Shown piece after piece: positions 44,548 through 54,027 of a stretch of 64,000 nt of DNA. Each line of letters starts with the position of its first letter. Position 1 is the stretch's first letter. The notes under the pieces were generated by a model. The model was given only the letters and a program-made list of their open reading frames with translations. It had not been told where the DNA came from and ran no database searches. A program made the position numbers and the translations under genes. The DNA lies in NCBI RefSeq assembly GCF_003666015.1, contig NZ_QPLT01000012.1, positions 50,037 to 114,036 of the forward strand, in the 5' to 3' direction. The DNA is from Halorubrum sp. Atlit-26R. GTDB lineage: Archaea > Halobacteriota > Halobacteria > Halobacteriales > Haloferacaceae.

Positions 44548-45504
44548 ATGGCCCGACCCGCGACGGAAGACGTTTCAGTCGACGTAGTTGTCGACGAGGT
44601 CGCCGACCGAGCGGACGCGGATCCGGAGTCGATCCGCCGTCGACTCGATCCCGTCACCGACGATGGAACCGTGACGGCCGCGGCGTTCGAGTCGACCGTC
44701 ACCGACGTAGCACAGATCCTCGCCACCGCCGAGACGCGGGTCGACCTCGCGACGCGCGCCCACGAGGAGGCGACCGACGCCGCCGCCGAGGCGCCCGACC
44801 TCGACGTCGTCGACGTCCGCAGGCGGGCGTTCGAGGCGCGGCTCGGCGACCTCCGAGCGGAGGTCGAAGCGCTCGGCGACGATCTGGGGGCGGCTAGGGC
44901 GGACCGAGAGTCGCCGACGGACGTGTACCGCGCCGCGGTCGACCTCCACGAGGTGACGACCGGCGCACAGGAGGTCGTCCGGATCGCCCACGACCTCGAG
45001 ACGGAACTCGAAGCGTTCGAGGCGTGGCTCTCCTCCGCGAACCGCCGCCACGACGGCCTCGTCGACGAGATCGAGGCCGCCGAGGAGTCCGCTGAGTCCC
45101 TCGCGGAGACCGTCGACGCGCTCCGGGTCGCCGAGGAGCCCGACCGGGAACGGCGGTTCGACGCCGCCGTCCAGACGCGCGTCCTCGACCTCGTCGTCGC
45201 CGACCTCCGCGCCGAGGCGGACGACCTCCGCGCGTGGGCCGACCGCGACGACCGATCCTTCCCGGATGACGTCGGTGCGCGGCTCGACGAGCTTGAAACC
45301 GAGGTGGCCGCACACGGCGCGGCGCTCGCCGACGGCCCAGACTGGGGTGACCTGTTCGGCGAACGGCTCGACGCGCTCGACACGGAGCTCGAGGCGGTCG
45401 AGCCGCCCGTGGCGTGGGCGCGCGTGGACGACACCGTCGCGGAGGCTCGGTCGGCGCTGTCCGGGGCGCCCGCCGACGAGACCGCGGATTCGGGGCGCCC
45501 GTAG
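44548..45504 (+). CDS. Acidic coiled-coil protein (halo-transducer-like) of unknown function
   Basis: A 318-residue, strongly acidic, mainly helical protein with heptad-like stretches (about 95-300). No membrane segment and no chemotaxis HAMP or MCP signature are visible. ATG 44548 is preferred because aggtataac near 44514-44522 lies about 28 nt upstream; an earlier ATG at 44479 is possible. Divergent from pstS, sharing its promoter region, so it may be co-regulated by phosphate (inference). Confidence 0.65.
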   Translation: MARPATEDVSVDVVVDEVADRADADPESIRRRLDPVTDDGTVTAAAFESTVTDVAQILATAETRVDLATRAHEEATDAAAEAPDLDVVDVRRRAFEARLGDLRAEVEALGDDLGAARADRESPTDVYRAAVDLHEVTTGAQEVVRIAHDLETELEAFEAWLSSANRRHDGLVDEIEAAEESAESLAETVDALRVAEEPDRERRFDAAVQTRVLDLVVADLRAEADDLRAWADRDDRSFPDDVGARLDELETEVAAHGAALADGPDWGDLFGERLDALDTELEAVEPPVAWARVDDTVAEARSALSGAPADETADSGRP

Positions 45505-45526
45505 CGTCATCACCGCGAGACCACGA

Positions 45527-46366
45527 GTGAGAGACGTGTCTCAGCGGGTCCGCGCCGCGGCCGCGGTCGCCCTCCTCATCCTGCTCGCGGGGTGCGGCGG
45601 CTTCGTTCCGGGCGGACCGGCGCCGTCCGACGCCGCGCCGCCCGACTCTCAGCCGCCCGAGCATCGCTCGAACGCGACCGCCGACGCCGGCGGGCGTCTC
45701 GGCGATGTCTCGTTTCCGGACGGGTTCTCCCGGACGGGGATCGACATCGCGACGGCGCGCGAGCGGTCCGTGGCCTTCCTCCGAACGGAGCCGGTGACGG
45801 GGGTCGCGGTCGAGCGCTTCCGCGCCGGGGCGTACGCCGACTACGAGTACGACGCGACCTCGGAGCGGACCCGGTTCCGACTCGACGTTCACAACGGGTA
45901 CGTCGACGTCACGCGCAGCGAGGTGTACGTCGACGGCGGCGTCCGGTACAGCCGGAGCGCACGGAACAGGGACATCTCCTTCGATGCGTCCAACGGGTCG
46001 GTGGCGGCGACCAGGTACCGCGCGGCCGACTCGATGTGGGCGGTCGCCTCCCGGGTCCTGACGGTCGCGGAGTTCCGCGCGGTCCGGACCGTCGACCAGG
46101 ACGGCGAACGGCTGATCCGGTACGCCGCGACGGCCGTCGCGGTCCGGAACGCGACCGAGGTAGACGGCTACCTGACCGTCGACCGAGACGGCGTCATCCG
46201 GGAGGCCAGGCTCGCGTACGCTCAAGCGGGCGAGTCCAAGCAGTTCGAGTACGTGGTCGCGCCCCGGTCCCCGGGTAGCGAGGTCGCGCCGCCGGCGTGG
46301 CTCCCCGCCGCGAGCGCGAACGCCACGGCCGAGGCGGGGACGGCCGGAGGCGGACCTGTCTGTTAA
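45527..46366 (+). CDS. Putative lipoprotein
   Basis: About 279 residues from GTG 45527 (GTG 45536 also possible). A positively charged start, hydrophobic ALLILLAGC with lipobox Cys, then a disordered Pro-rich stretch, then a beta-rich outer domain (VERFRAGAYADYEYDATSER...) reminiscent of haloarchaeal outer lipoproteins. Function unknown. Follows the coiled-coil gene on the same strand after about 20 bp. Confidence 0.65.
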   Translation: MRDVSQRVRAAAAVALLILLAGCGGFVPGGPAPSDAAPPDSQPPEHRSNATADAGGRLGDVSFPDGFSRTGIDIATARERSVAFLRTEPVTGVAVERFRAGAYADYEYDATSERTRFRLDVHNGYVDVTRSEVYVDGGVRYSRSARNRDISFDASNGSVAATRYRAADSMWAVASRVLTVAEFRAVRTVDQDGERLIRYAATAVAVRNATEVDGYLTVDRDGVIREARLAYAQAGESKQFEYVVAPRSPGSEVAPPAWLPAASANATAEAGTAGGGPVC

Positions 46367-46605
46367 GTTACTACACGGAGTACGTCGCGCCGACACCCTC
46401 CACGACTCGCCGTGCGTTCGTCACCGGAGCGTCGGCCGCCCTCCTCGCCGTCAGCGGATGTACGACGCTCGACACCGCCCCGTCCCCCGCCCACTGGGTG
46501 GCGGTCTACTTGGGGGACCGCGAGGAGACCCACGACGTGCCCGAGGAGGCGGCGGCCGGCGCAGAAGATGCGACGGCCGTCGACGAGCCGTCGTCGGGCG
46601 ACTGA
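46297..46605 (+). CDS. Short Tat lipoprotein-like frame with no clear start
   Basis: The frame STTRRAFVTGASAALLAVSGC (46408-46470) is a convincing Tat signal with lipobox; the mature part is only about 45 residues, acidic. No ATG or GTG lies just before the signal; the only candidate is GTG 46297 inside the previous gene. It may be translated from a weak start, or be a decayed gene. Confidence 0.4.
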   Translation: MAPRRERERHGRGGDGRRRTCLLSYYTEYVAPTPSTTRRAFVTGASAALLAVSGCTTLDTAPSPAHWVAVYLGDREETHDVPEEAAAGAEDATAVDEPSSGD

Positions 46606-46690
46606 ACGCGGGTAGAGGCGGACGACCGGGACCCGGAACCGACCCGTCCTCCCAAAGCTTATCAATCCGCTCCGAATTCTCACTCCCGTT

Positions 46691-47041
46691 ATGTCAACCA
46701 CCGCAACCGAGACCGGCGGCGGGCGCGTCGAGGGCGACACGACGCTGGCAGCCTTGGCGCACGCGTCGGCGCTCTTCGCGTCGTTCCTCGGCCCGATCCT
46801 GTTCCTGATCCTCGCGGACGACGACGACGAACTCGTCAAGCGGAACGCGAAGAACTCGCTGAACTTCCAGATAGTGATCTTCGCCGCGCTCATGCTCGCC
46901 GCCGTCCTGAGCTTCGTGTTCATCGGGCTCCTGCTGTTCCCGATCATCGGGATCGTCGACCTCGTCTTGGTCCTCGTGGCCACGGTGAAGGCCAACGACG
47001 GACAGGTGTACTCGTACCCGTTCACGCCGGACATCGTCTGA
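46691..47041 (+). CDS. DUF4870 small membrane protein
   Basis: A 116-residue protein with the DUF4870 pattern: LAALAHASALFASFLGPILFLILA, an acidic loop DDDDELVKRNAKNSLNFQ, and two further hydrophobic helices. Three to four membrane segments. Function unknown. A TATA-like gcttatcaat at 46656-46665 supports ATG 46691. Confidence 0.85.
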   Translation: MSTTATETGGGRVEGDTTLAALAHASALFASFLGPILFLILADDDDELVKRNAKNSLNFQIVIFAALMLAAVLSFVFIGLLLFPIIGIVDLVLVLVATVKANDGQVYSYPFTPDIV

Positions 47042-47122
47042 GCGCACCGCCCTCCGAATCGCGGTACCGACGGCTCGTCGGTGAGAGAGGCGAAACGAAA
47101 GTGAACTCGGAAAACGACCGCG

Positions 47123-47938
47123 TTAGAGTTCGTCCTCGAAGTCCTCGAGGGCGAACACGGTGTCGGCGCCGCGGCGGTCGAGCGTCTCGTTGGCGAGGAG
47201 CCAGTAGACGACCGACAGCGCGCGGCGACCCTTGTTGTTCGTCGGGATGACGAGGTCGACGTTCGACAGCTGGTTGTTGGAGTCGCACATCGCGATCACG
47301 GGGATGCCGACGGTGATGGCCTCCTTGACGGCCTGCGCGTCGCCGATCGGGTCGGTCACCACGACGACGTCCGGCTCGATGTAGCCGGCGTAGTCGGGGT
47401 TCGTCAGCGTGCCCGGGATGAAGCGCCCGGTGCGGGCGCGGGCGCCGATGGCGTCCGCGAACTTCTCGGCCGGGAACCGGCCGTACTGCCGCGAGGACGT
47501 GACCAGGATCTGCTCGGGGTCGTAGTTCTCGAGGAAGTCCGCGGCCGTTCGGATCCGCTGGTCGGTGAGGCTCACGTCGAGGACGTACAGCCCGTCGTCG
47601 CGGACGCGGTGGATGAACCGCTCCATGTCGGCCGTCTTCTGCTGGGTCCCGATGTGGACCCCGGCGGAGAGGTAGTCCTCGACGGGGATCAGCAGGTCGA
47701 CGTCGTCGTCGGGCATGACGTCGTCGTCGAACGGGGAGGCCGCTTCCTCCTCGTCGGCGTCGTCGTCGACACCCTCGTCGACGTCGGCCGCGGGCTCGCT
47801 CGTCTCGGCCGTCGCCTCGTCGGACTCGGCGGCGGCGGTCGGTTCCTCGGTCGTGTCGGCCTCCTCCTCGACCGCCGCGTCGACCGCCTCGGTCTCCGCG
47901 TCGTCGTCGAGTTCGACCGCGTCGTTGTCTTCGCTCAT
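47123..47938 (-). CDS. rpsB: 30S ribosomal protein S2 (uS2)
   Basis: A 271-residue protein. A strongly acidic N-terminal extension of about 70 residues precedes the conserved core starting near [37 protein letters not shown] and [14 protein letters not shown] are diagnostic. Last gene of the ribosomal/RNA-polymerase/enolase operon. Confidence 0.97.
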   Translation of the reverse strand: MSEDNDAVELDDDAETEAVDAAVEEEADTTEEPTAAAESDEATAETSEPAADVDEGVDDDADEEEAASPFDDDVMPDDDVDLLIPVEDYLSAGVHIGTQQKTADMERFIHRVRDDGLYVLDVSLTDQRIRTAADFLENYDPEQILVTSSRQYGRFPAEKFADAIGARARTGRFIPGTLTNPDYAGYIEPDVVVVTDPIGDAQAVKEAITVGIPVIAMCDSNNQLSNVDLVIPTNNKGRRALSVVYWLLANETLDRRGADTVFALEDFEDEL

Positions 47939-47954
47939 GCGTGGTGTGGGCCCG

Positions 47955-49157
47955 TCATACCGCGTCGTCCGCGATGCGGACCAGTTCGTTCAGCTTGGCG
48001 GTGCGCTCGCCGCCGACCGTGCCGGTCTTGATGTAGCCGGCGTCGGTCGCCACGGCGAGGTGTGCGATGGTGGTGTCCTCGGTCTCGCCCGAACGGTGGG
48101 AGATGACCGTCTCGTACCCGTTGCGGGCGGCGAGCTCGACCGCGTCGAACGCGTCCGACAGCGTCCCGATCTGGTTCGGCTTGATCAGGATGCTGTTGGC
48201 CGCGCCCGCGTCGATCCCGTCCTGGAGCCGCTCGACGTTGGTGACGAACAGGTCGTCGCCGCAGATCAGCGTCCGGTCGCCGACCCGGTCGGTCAGCTCC
48301 GCGAACGCCTCGTAGTCGTTCTCGTCGAGCGGGTCCTCGACGTACGCGAGGTCGTACTCGTCGACGAGGCCGGCGACGTACTCGATCTGCTCGTCGGCCG
48401 ACTTCGTCTCGTCGCCGTAGACGTACGCCTCGGCGTCGTCGTCGTACAGTTCGGCGGCGGCCATGTCGAGCCCGAAGCGGATCTCGAACCCGACTTCTGC
48501 CTCGACGCGGTCGACCGCCTCGTCGACGACCTCGAACGCGTCCGCGTCCGAGATCGGGGGCGCCCACGCGCCCTCGTCGCCCTTCGCCGCGGGCACGCCG
48601 CGCTCGTCGAGCACGTCCGCGACCGCCGCGTGGACCGCGGCGTTCGCGAAGACGGCCTCCGAGACGCTGGGCGCCCCGACGGGGGCCGCGAGGAACTCCT
48701 GGATGTGGGTCGCCTCCTTGGCGTGCTCCCCGCCGCCGACGACGTTGCCGAGCGGGATCGGGAAGTTCTCGCCGCGGAACGCGCCGCCGAGGTGCTGGTA
48801 CAGCGGCGCGCCCAGCACGTCGGCGGCCGCCTTCGCCGCCGCCATCGAGACCGCGACCGCGCTGTTGGCGCCGATGGCGGAGAAGTCGTCCGTCCCGTCG
48901 GCGGCGCGCAGCGCGTTGTCGACCGCGCGCTGGTCGCCCGCGTAGACGCCTTCGAGGCGCGGCACCGCGTGTTCGCGGGCTTTCGCGATCGACTCGCTCG
49001 CGGGCAGTTCGATCGCCTCGTACTCGCCCGTCGAGGCCCCGCTGGGGGCCGCCCCGCGGCCGAAGCCGCCGGACTCGGTGAGCACGTCGGCCTCGACCGT
49101 CGGATTCCCGCGCGAGTCGAGGACGCGACGCAGCGAGACGCTGGTGATCCGCGTCAT
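47955..49157 (-). CDS. eno: Enolase
   Basis: A 400-residue glycolytic enzyme interconverting 2-phosphoglycerate and phosphoenolpyruvate. [16 protein letters not shown] at the start, [29 protein letters not shown] and [15 protein letters not shown] with the catalytic Lys are present. Shares one base with rpoK stop. Enolase in the ribosomal operon is a standard archaeal arrangement. Confidence 0.97.
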   Translation of the reverse strand: MTRITSVSLRRVLDSRGNPTVEADVLTESGGFGRGAAPSGASTGEYEAIELPASESIAKAREHAVPRLEGVYAGDQRAVDNALRAADGTDDFSAIGANSAVAVSMAAAKAAADVLGAPLYQHLGGAFRGENFPIPLGNVVGGGEHAKEATHIQEFLAAPVGAPSVSEAVFANAAVHAAVADVLDERGVPAAKGDEGAWAPPISDADAFEVVDEAVDRVEAEVGFEIRFGLDMAAAELYDDDAEAYVYGDETKSADEQIEYVAGLVDEYDLAYVEDPLDENDYEAFAELTDRVGDRTLICGDDLFVTNVERLQDGIDAGAANSILIKPNQIGTLSDAFDAVELAARNGYETVISHRSGETEDTTIAHLAVATDAGYIKTGTVGGERTAKLNELVRIADDAV

Positions 49158-49333
49158 CAGCTCTCCCTCCGGACCGTGAACGGGAGCGCGCCCGCGTCGT
49201 ACTCCTCCGCGGCGACGAGGATCGGCTCCGTCTGGTCCGTGTCGATCAGCACGGGCGCCCCGTAGGACACCTGCAGCGCTCGCGCGCCGAGGATGCGTGC
49301 CTTCTCGTACCGATTGTATCGCTGTTCTGACAT
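49157..49333 (-). CDS. rpoK: DNA-directed RNA polymerase subunit K
   Basis: A 58-residue protein ([20 protein letters not shown]...), the archaeal homologue of Rpb6/omega. [14 protein letters not shown] is the conserved helix, and the C-terminal [19 protein letters not shown] binds the polymerase core. Shorter than most gene finders report. Confidence 0.95.
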   Translation of the reverse strand: MSEQRYNRYEKARILGARALQVSYGAPVLIDTDQTEPILVAAEEYDAGALPFTVRRES

Positions 49334-49335
49334 GG

Positions 49336-49530
49336 TTACTGGTACGGCGAGACGACGTCGACGAGGTCGCGGTGGCTCACCAGCATGCGCCGGCAGCAGT
49401 GCCGGTCGACCCCGAGGTCGTCGAGCACCTCGCCGGGGTCCTCGTCGCCCTCGCGAGCCCGCTCTTTGAACTCTTCCCAGTGTTCACCCACGACGTTGCC
49501 GCACGTGAAACACCGGACGGGGATCATCAT
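49336..49530 (-). CDS. rpoN: DNA-directed RNA polymerase subunit N
   Basis: A 64-residue zinc-bundle protein equivalent to Rpb10: CFTCGNVVG (Cys7, Cys10) and HCCRRML (Cys45, Cys46) hold the structural zinc. Starts MMIPVRCF as is usual. Confidence 0.96.
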   Translation of the reverse strand: MMIPVRCFTCGNVVGEHWEEFKERAREGDEDPGEVLDDLGVDRHCCRRMLVSHRDLVDVVSPYQ

Positions 49531-49542
49531 GACTGGATCACC

Positions 49543-49941
49543 TCAGCGGTAGGACTTCTGGTAGCGAGCGCGCGCGCCGGGTCCGCCCCACTTCTTGGGT
49601 TCGGACTGGCGCACGTCGTTGACCAGCAGGGTGCGGTCGAAGTTCATGTACGCGTCGCGCAGCTCGGCGTCGCCGAGGTGCTGGACCAGGCCGCGGGCGA
49701 TGGCGGTCCGCGTCGCGTCCGCCTGCCCGCTGAAGCCGCCGCCCTCGACGTCGATGTCGATGTCGACGCCGTCGCGGAGCTCCTCGCCCGCGATGCGGAA
49801 CGGCTCCAGCATCTTGAGCCGCGCCTGCTCCGGTTCGACCAGCTCGACTGGCTGGGAGTTGATGCGCACGCGGCCCTCGCCCTCGCGCACGGTGGCGCGG
49901 GCGACGGCCGTCTTCTTCTTGCCTGAGGTGTTCGTTACCAT
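49543..49941 (-). CDS. rpsI: 30S ribosomal protein S9 (uS9)
   Basis: A 132-residue protein with [37 protein letters not shown] and the basic tail [17 protein letters not shown] that reaches the P-site tRNA. Overlaps the end of rplM by 7 bp. Confidence 0.96.
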   Translation of the reverse strand: MVTNTSGKKKTAVARATVREGEGRVRINSQPVELVEPEQARLKMLEPFRIAGEELRDGVDIDIDVEGGGFSGQADATRTAIARGLVQHLGDAELRDAYMNFDRTLLVNDVRQSEPKKWGGPGARARYQKSYR

Positions 49942-50384
49942 GTGACGTTGGCTCCCAGAGACTCGGAGATCTCCCCGAGCGTGGTGAATTTGATGTTCGA
50001 GAGGCGGTCGAGCGAGGTGCCGTCGAGGACGACGCTGTCGACGTCCTCGTCGCGCTCGTAGGGGTTCCCGACGTACACGCGCACGTTCGAGAACGCCTCG
50101 CGGCCGTCCTCCGACTTGTACGGCAGCATGCCGCGGATGGCGCGCTTGAAGATCCGGTCCGGACGCTTGGGGTAGTAGGGCCCGCTGTCCGAGCCGAGCT
50201 CCGCGCGCTTGTGGTACGTCTCCATCGTCGCCTCCTCGTTGCCGGTGATGACGGCGCGCTCGGCGTTGACGACGGCGACGGTCTCCCCGGCGAGGACGCG
50301 CTGCGCGACCTCGGAGGAGACGCGACCGAGGATGCAGTCGCGGGCGTCGACGACGACGTCCGCGTCTATCTTCGCGAGACTCAT
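49935..50384 (-). CDS. rplM: 50S ribosomal protein L13 (uL13)
   Basis: A 149-residue protein: [58 protein letters not shown]. Overlaps both neighbours by a few bases, so the operon is tightly coupled. Confidence 0.96.
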   Translation of the reverse strand: MSLAKIDADVVVDARDCILGRVSSEVAQRVLAGETVAVVNAERAVITGNEEATMETYHKRAELGSDSGPYYPKRPDRIFKRAIRGMLPYKSEDGREAFSNVRVYVGNPYERDEDVDSVVLDGTSLDRLSNIKFTTLGEISESLGANVTW

Positions 50385-50734
50385 CGGATCACCCGCACGT
50401 TGCTTCCTTCGGGGTTCTGTTCGACGTACTGTTCCAGCGTCACCGCTTCGCCGGCCTGGTCGATCTTCGTCCGGGCGGTCCCGGAGAAGTCGACGGCGGC
50501 GACGGTGACGTTCGTTTCGAGCACACCGCTGCCCAGCACCTTGCCGGGGACGACGACCGTCTCGTCTTCCTGAGCGTACCGCTCGATTCGGCCCAGGTTG
50601 ACCTCAGCGTGCGTGCGCCGTGGCTTCTCTAATCGGTCGGCGACGTCCTGCCACACGTTGGCACCGGAGTCGCGCGAGACCGACTTCAGATCGGCGATGA
50701 GGTTCTGTAGTTTCGGATTCGTCTTGCTACTCAT
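50381..50734 (-). CDS. rpl18e: 50S ribosomal protein L18e
   Basis: A 117-residue archaeal/eukaryotic-type protein, [21 protein letters not shown], with [26 protein letters not shown] in the core. Lies between the tRNA-Leu gene and rplM, a conserved haloarchaeal layout. Confidence 0.95.
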   Translation of the reverse strand: MSSKTNPKLQNLIADLKSVSRDSGANVWQDVADRLEKPRRTHAEVNLGRIERYAQEDETVVVPGKVLGSGVLETNVTVAAVDFSGTARTKIDQAGEAVTLEQYVEQNPEGSNVRVIR

Positions 50735-50773
50735 AGCTGTCCCTCCTGAGTGGAGAGTTCGTGGAAAACGGAG

Positions 50774-50858
50774 TGCAGGGAGCAGGATTTGAACCTGCGG
50801 ACCTCTACAGGACAGCGCCCTGAACGCTGCGCCGTTGGCCTGACTTGGCTATCCCTGC
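50774..50858 (-). tRNA. tRNA-Leu (anticodon CAG)
   Basis: An 85-nt cloverleaf on the minus strand: acceptor GCAGGGA/TCCCTGC with discriminator A, anticodon stem CAGCG/CGCTG around loop TTCAGGG (anticodon CAG), a long variable arm as expected for Leu, and T-arm GCAGG TTCAAAT CCTGC. It sits between rpoD and rpl18e. Confidence 0.95.
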
Positions 50859-51007
50859 GTGCACTCCACCGTATTCCGGCTCCCTTCAAACCACTTTCGG
50901 TCCCGGCGTCCCCGCGGTCGGTCGCGGGCGCTCCGGCGGTCGGAGCGGCGCCGCGGCTGCGGGCGGGGGCGACGGTCAGGGGGATGGTTCGAAGGGCCGT
51001 CATTTCC

Positions 51008-51760
51008 TTAGACTGCGACTTTCGTCTGTAGTTCGTCCGCGCGCTCCTCGATGGTGTCGATGGCGCGGAGCAGCAGTTCCTCGACGTCGAACGAGCCGTC
51101 CGTCTCGATGTGGAAGACGAAGGCTCCGGGGACGTCCTCGACCGCGACCTCCTTCCCGGGGAACCGTTCCGAGAGGTCGTTGTCGAACTCGTCCGTGAGC
51201 TCGACGTCGCCCTCCGGCGTCTCGATGACGCCGCGGAGGATGTTCGGCTCGTCGTCGTCGAACTCGCCGCGGTCGCCCTCGACCGAGACGCGCTGGAGGT
51301 GGCGGTAGCCGACGGAGACGCCGCCCTGGTGTTTGGCGTGCTCCTTGCCGGTGTCGAGGACCGCGTCGGCCTCGAACTCCAACCGCTGACCCTCCTTCAG
51401 CTCGATGATCGGGACGTTCTCGTCGGCGACCTCGACGAGCGGATCGCTGCTCTCGATGTCGCCGGAGTACGCCGTCGCCGGGCCTTCGACGTCGAGCGCG
51501 AGGGTGACCTCGTCGCCGAGTTCGAAGTCGTCGAGCGGCGTCGTCAGGGGCACGAGCCCCAGACGTAGGCCGATCATCTCGTCGAACATGACCGAGGAGT
51601 TCTCGACGAACCGGACGGTGTCGATCGAGAACGTCGGGACGTCGGCGATCATCGCGCGGCGGATGCCGTTGGCGAACGCCGGCGTGAGCCCGCGGATCAG
51701 CACCCGCGCGCTGCGATCGTCCCGTTCGACGTACTGGACGTCGAATTCGTCTTCGGTCAT
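51008..51760 (-). CDS. rpoD: DNA-directed RNA polymerase subunit D
   Basis: A 250-residue alpha-like subunit (Rpb3 type) that assembles with L, N and P. The start [20 protein letters not shown] and [20 protein letters not shown] are diagnostic; the dimerisation end is [20 protein letters not shown]. The insertion that holds an iron-sulfur cluster in some archaea has no Cys here. The frame is open further upstream but ATG 51760 fits family length. Confidence 0.96.
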   Translation of the reverse strand: MTEDEFDVQYVERDDRSARVLIRGLTPAFANGIRRAMIADVPTFSIDTVRFVENSSVMFDEMIGLRLGLVPLTTPLDDFELGDEVTLALDVEGPATAYSGDIESSDPLVEVADENVPIIELKEGQRLEFEADAVLDTGKEHAKHQGGVSVGYRHLQRVSVEGDRGEFDDDEPNILRGVIETPEGDVELTDEFDNDLSERFPGKEVAVEDVPGAFVFHIETDGSFDVEELLLRAIDTIEERADELQTKVAV

Positions 51761-51761
51761 G

Positions 51762-52154
51762 TCAGACTCGCTTGTTCTTCGGCGCCTTCGTCCCGTCGTG
51801 CGGGATCGGCGTGACGTCCTCGATGCGCCCGATCTCGACGCCCGCACGCGAGAGCGCGCGGATCGTCGCCTGCGCACCGGGACCGGTGGACTTGTTGAGG
51901 TTGCCGCCGGGGCCGCGCACGCGAACGTGCACGCCCTCTAAGCCGGCGTCCTTGACGCGCTCGGCGACGACCTCCGCCATCTGCATGGCGGCGTACGGCG
52001 ACGCCTCGTCGCGGTTCTGCTTCACCACGGTGCCGCCGGACGACTTGGCGATCGTCTCGGCGCCCGTCTCGTCGGTGACCGTGATGAGCGTGTTGTTGAA
52101 CGACGCGTACACGTGGGCGATGCCCCACTTTCCTCCGTCTTCGGATTCACTCAT
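51762..52154 (-). CDS. rpsK: 30S ribosomal protein S11 (uS11)
   Basis: A 130-residue protein, [22 protein letters not shown], then [21 protein letters not shown] and the C-terminal [20 protein letters not shown]. Acidic first eight residues. Confidence 0.97.
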   Translation of the reverse strand: MSESEDGGKWGIAHVYASFNNTLITVTDETGAETIAKSSGGTVVKQNRDEASPYAAMQMAEVVAERVKDAGLEGVHVRVRGPGGNLNKSTGPGAQATIRALSRAGVEIGRIEDVTPIPHDGTKAPKNKRV

Positions 52155-52160
52155 GGATGG

Positions 52161-52688
52161 TTACTCCTGTGACTCCGCGCGCTCGGGGTGGAGATCGTCC
52201 GCGAGCGGGCTCGTCTCGTCGAAGGCGATGGCGCCCTCGTCGTCGACGTCCACCTTCACCGACGGGCGCGTGACGCGGGCGCCGTTGACGGTGATGTGGC
52301 CGTGGACGATGAACTGGCGGGCCTGCTGGGTCGAGGAGGCGAAGCCCTGTCGGTAGACGACCGTCTGGAGGCGACGCTCCAGCAGGTCGGTCACGTCGAG
52401 CGACAGGACCGTCGAGATGTCGTCGTTGTCGCCGAGGATGCCGATGCGGCGGAGTCGGGTAACGAACTCCGCGCCGGCGTCCTGAGCGGCCTCGACGTCG
52501 CCCTGCGCCTCGCCGAGCAGGCGTCGGGCCTCCCGACGCATGTTACGCAGCTCGGACTGGGCGCGCCAGAACTCCTCTTTGTTCTTCAGGCCGTACCGCG
52601 AGAGGAGGTCGGACTCCTCGGCGATGCGCTCGCCCTGGTACGGGTGGTTCGGCGTCTCGTAGCCCTTGGTGTTCTTTCCGGTGCTCAT
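52161..52688 (-). CDS. rpsD: 30S ribosomal protein S4 (uS4)
   Basis: A 175-residue archaeal form with the N-terminal [21 protein letters not shown] and the S4 RNA-binding domain [20 protein letters not shown]...HITVNG. Its ATG overlaps the rpsM stop by 4 bp. Confidence 0.97.
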   Translation of the reverse strand: MSTGKNTKGYETPNHPYQGERIAEESDLLSRYGLKNKEEFWRAQSELRNMRREARRLLGEAQGDVEAAQDAGAEFVTRLRRIGILGDNDDISTVLSLDVTDLLERRLQTVVYRQGFASSTQQARQFIVHGHITVNGARVTRPSVKVDVDDEGAIAFDETSPLADDLHPERAESQE

Positions 52689-53206
52689 TCCTCGTCACCG
52701 CCTTCTTCGTCCGCCATCTCCTCGCGGATCTCCTCGACGTTGACCCCGATGGTCCCCTCCGAGCGACCCGTGGACTTGGTGCGCTGGCCGCGGACCTTCT
52801 GCCCGCGCTTGTGGCGCACGCCCTTGTACGATTCGATGATCTTCATGCGGTTGATGTCGTGACGGCGCTTCTCGTCGACGTCCGTGCCGACGAGGTGCGT
52901 CGTCTCCCCGCTGAAGAAGTCGTTCTGTCGGTTCGTCATCCACGACGGGACGTGGTCTTCGAGGTTCTCGGCGATGTCGACCACCGCGTCGATGTCATCC
53001 TCGTCGAGGAGCCCGAACGTGGCGTTTCTGTCCACGTCGGCCTTCTCGGCGACCAGCCGCGCCGTGCGCGTGCCGATGCCGTCGAGTTCGGACAGGCTTC
53101 GCTCGACCGTCTTCGTCCCGTCGAGGTCCGCGCCCCCGATCCGAACGAAGTACTGGAGGTCTTCCTCCTCCTCCGGCGAGTCGTCCTGTGATTCTTCCGT
53201 GCTCAT
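52685..53206 (-). CDS. rpsM: 30S ribosomal protein S13 (uS13)
   Basis: A 173-residue protein with an acidic 18-residue start, [41 protein letters not shown], and the basic tail [20 protein letters not shown]. First protein gene of the operon, just after tRNA-Ser; ATG 53206 chosen for the usual N-terminus. Confidence 0.97.
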   Translation of the reverse strand: MSTEESQDDSPEEEEDLQYFVRIGGADLDGTKTVERSLSELDGIGTRTARLVAEKADVDRNATFGLLDEDDIDAVVDIAENLEDHVPSWMTNRQNDFFSGETTHLVGTDVDEKRRHDINRMKIIESYKGVRHKRGQKVRGQRTKSTGRSEGTIGVNVEEIREEMADEEGGDEE

Positions 53207-53262
53207 GTGTTGGTTGTGGTGAGCCCTACCGGCGCGAATCCGGCGGTACTCGTCCGTTCGAG

Positions 53263-53348
53263 CGTTGCGGCGGGGATTCGAACCCCGGAGGCAGTGACGC
53301 CACAGAGTTAGCAACCCTGCGCCTTGGGCCAGGCTTGGCTACCGCAAC
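53263..53348 (-). tRNA. tRNA-Ser (anticodon GCT)
   Basis: An 86-nt cloverleaf on the minus strand: acceptor GTTGCGG/CCGCAAC with discriminator G, anticodon stem CAGGG/CTCTG with loop TTGCTAA (anticodon GCT), long variable arm, and T-arm CGGGG TTCGAAT CCCCG. It starts the ribosomal-protein operon. Confidence 0.95.
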
Positions 53349-53600
53349 CCGCGTTGTATCATCGCCCTCTCGGACTCGGGGCCCGACGCCCCTGCAGTTC
53401 GTGCGTTCGTATGCTCCCGCTTTCGGTACTTAAACATCACGAAACGGCCGGGTCGCTGTGGAGGTCTCGCACGGTCGTCGCGTCGGGAGTATTTTTCAAC
53501 ATCAGTTCTAGATTCGAACTCTCGACTACATTGAACGCTTAGTACCTCGACTATACTGACCGCCTGAGAATTCTAATAGAGTATATATTTCAGATATCAC
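53349..53600. other. Intergenic region upstream of tRNA-Ser
   Basis: No gene seen. Contains a minus-strand TATA-like ATGTTTAAGTACC at 53422-53434, a candidate promoter for tRNA-Ser and the operon with a leader of about 55 nt, and a locally AT-rich segment at 53500-53600 before the repeat element. Confidence 0.5.
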
Positions 53601-53617
53601 ATGAATGGACGTTCTCC

Positions 53618-53683
53618 AAGGTTCCAACCATTGTTTATAAATAATAAACCGCAGATTAGTTGTAGAAACCTCCAAAGCCCCAG
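53618..53683 (-). repeat. Copy D tandem unit (one good unit plus a decayed one)
   Basis: On the minus strand CTGGGGCTTTGG starts at 53683 and a decayed TTGGAACCTTGG at 53627, 56 bp apart, with a TTTATAAA box between them (53633-53641 on the plus strand), echoing the 57-bp period of the other copies. Confidence 0.6.
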
Positions 53684-53918
53684 TCGCGAGGCCGCAGTAC
53701 GCTCGCTGCGCGCTTCAGTCGCTCACTCCGTTCGCTCCTTCCAGTGCTTACGTCGCCTCCTGCGGCCTCGCGACTGCCCCTTTGAGTCCCGCCCCGCCCC
53801 GCACAGCCCCGCACCTCACGCCTCCCCAGCCTCGCCGCTCACGCCCTTCGGGCGTTCGCGGCGTCCCTCGCGCGTGCGACTCGCGGCCTGTCGGCCGCTC
53901 GTCGGCACGCGCCACCGC
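53669..53918 (-). ncRNA. Putative structured RNA, repeat element copy D
   Basis: Minus-strand copy of the element. P1 is GCGCGTGC/GCACGCGC around GCGGCC-GACA-GGCCGC; P2 is replaced by CGCCGC/GCGGCG enclosing a second hairpin ACGCCC-GAA-GGGCGT; P3 17 bp long pairs 53760-53776 with 53681-53697. A TTATAAA box (53927-53933) lies just upstream on the minus strand. Different helix sequences but the same architecture as copies A and C. Confidence 0.65.
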
Positions 53919-54027
53919 ACTGTCACTTATAAATAATCGCTGCCGTCGAGGCGCGCCGTCCGTTTCCGCGAGGCGAACTGTTTCCGTGAGGCGTACTGTT
54001 TAGTGGGTCCCGCGGGAGGGTCCGCGT

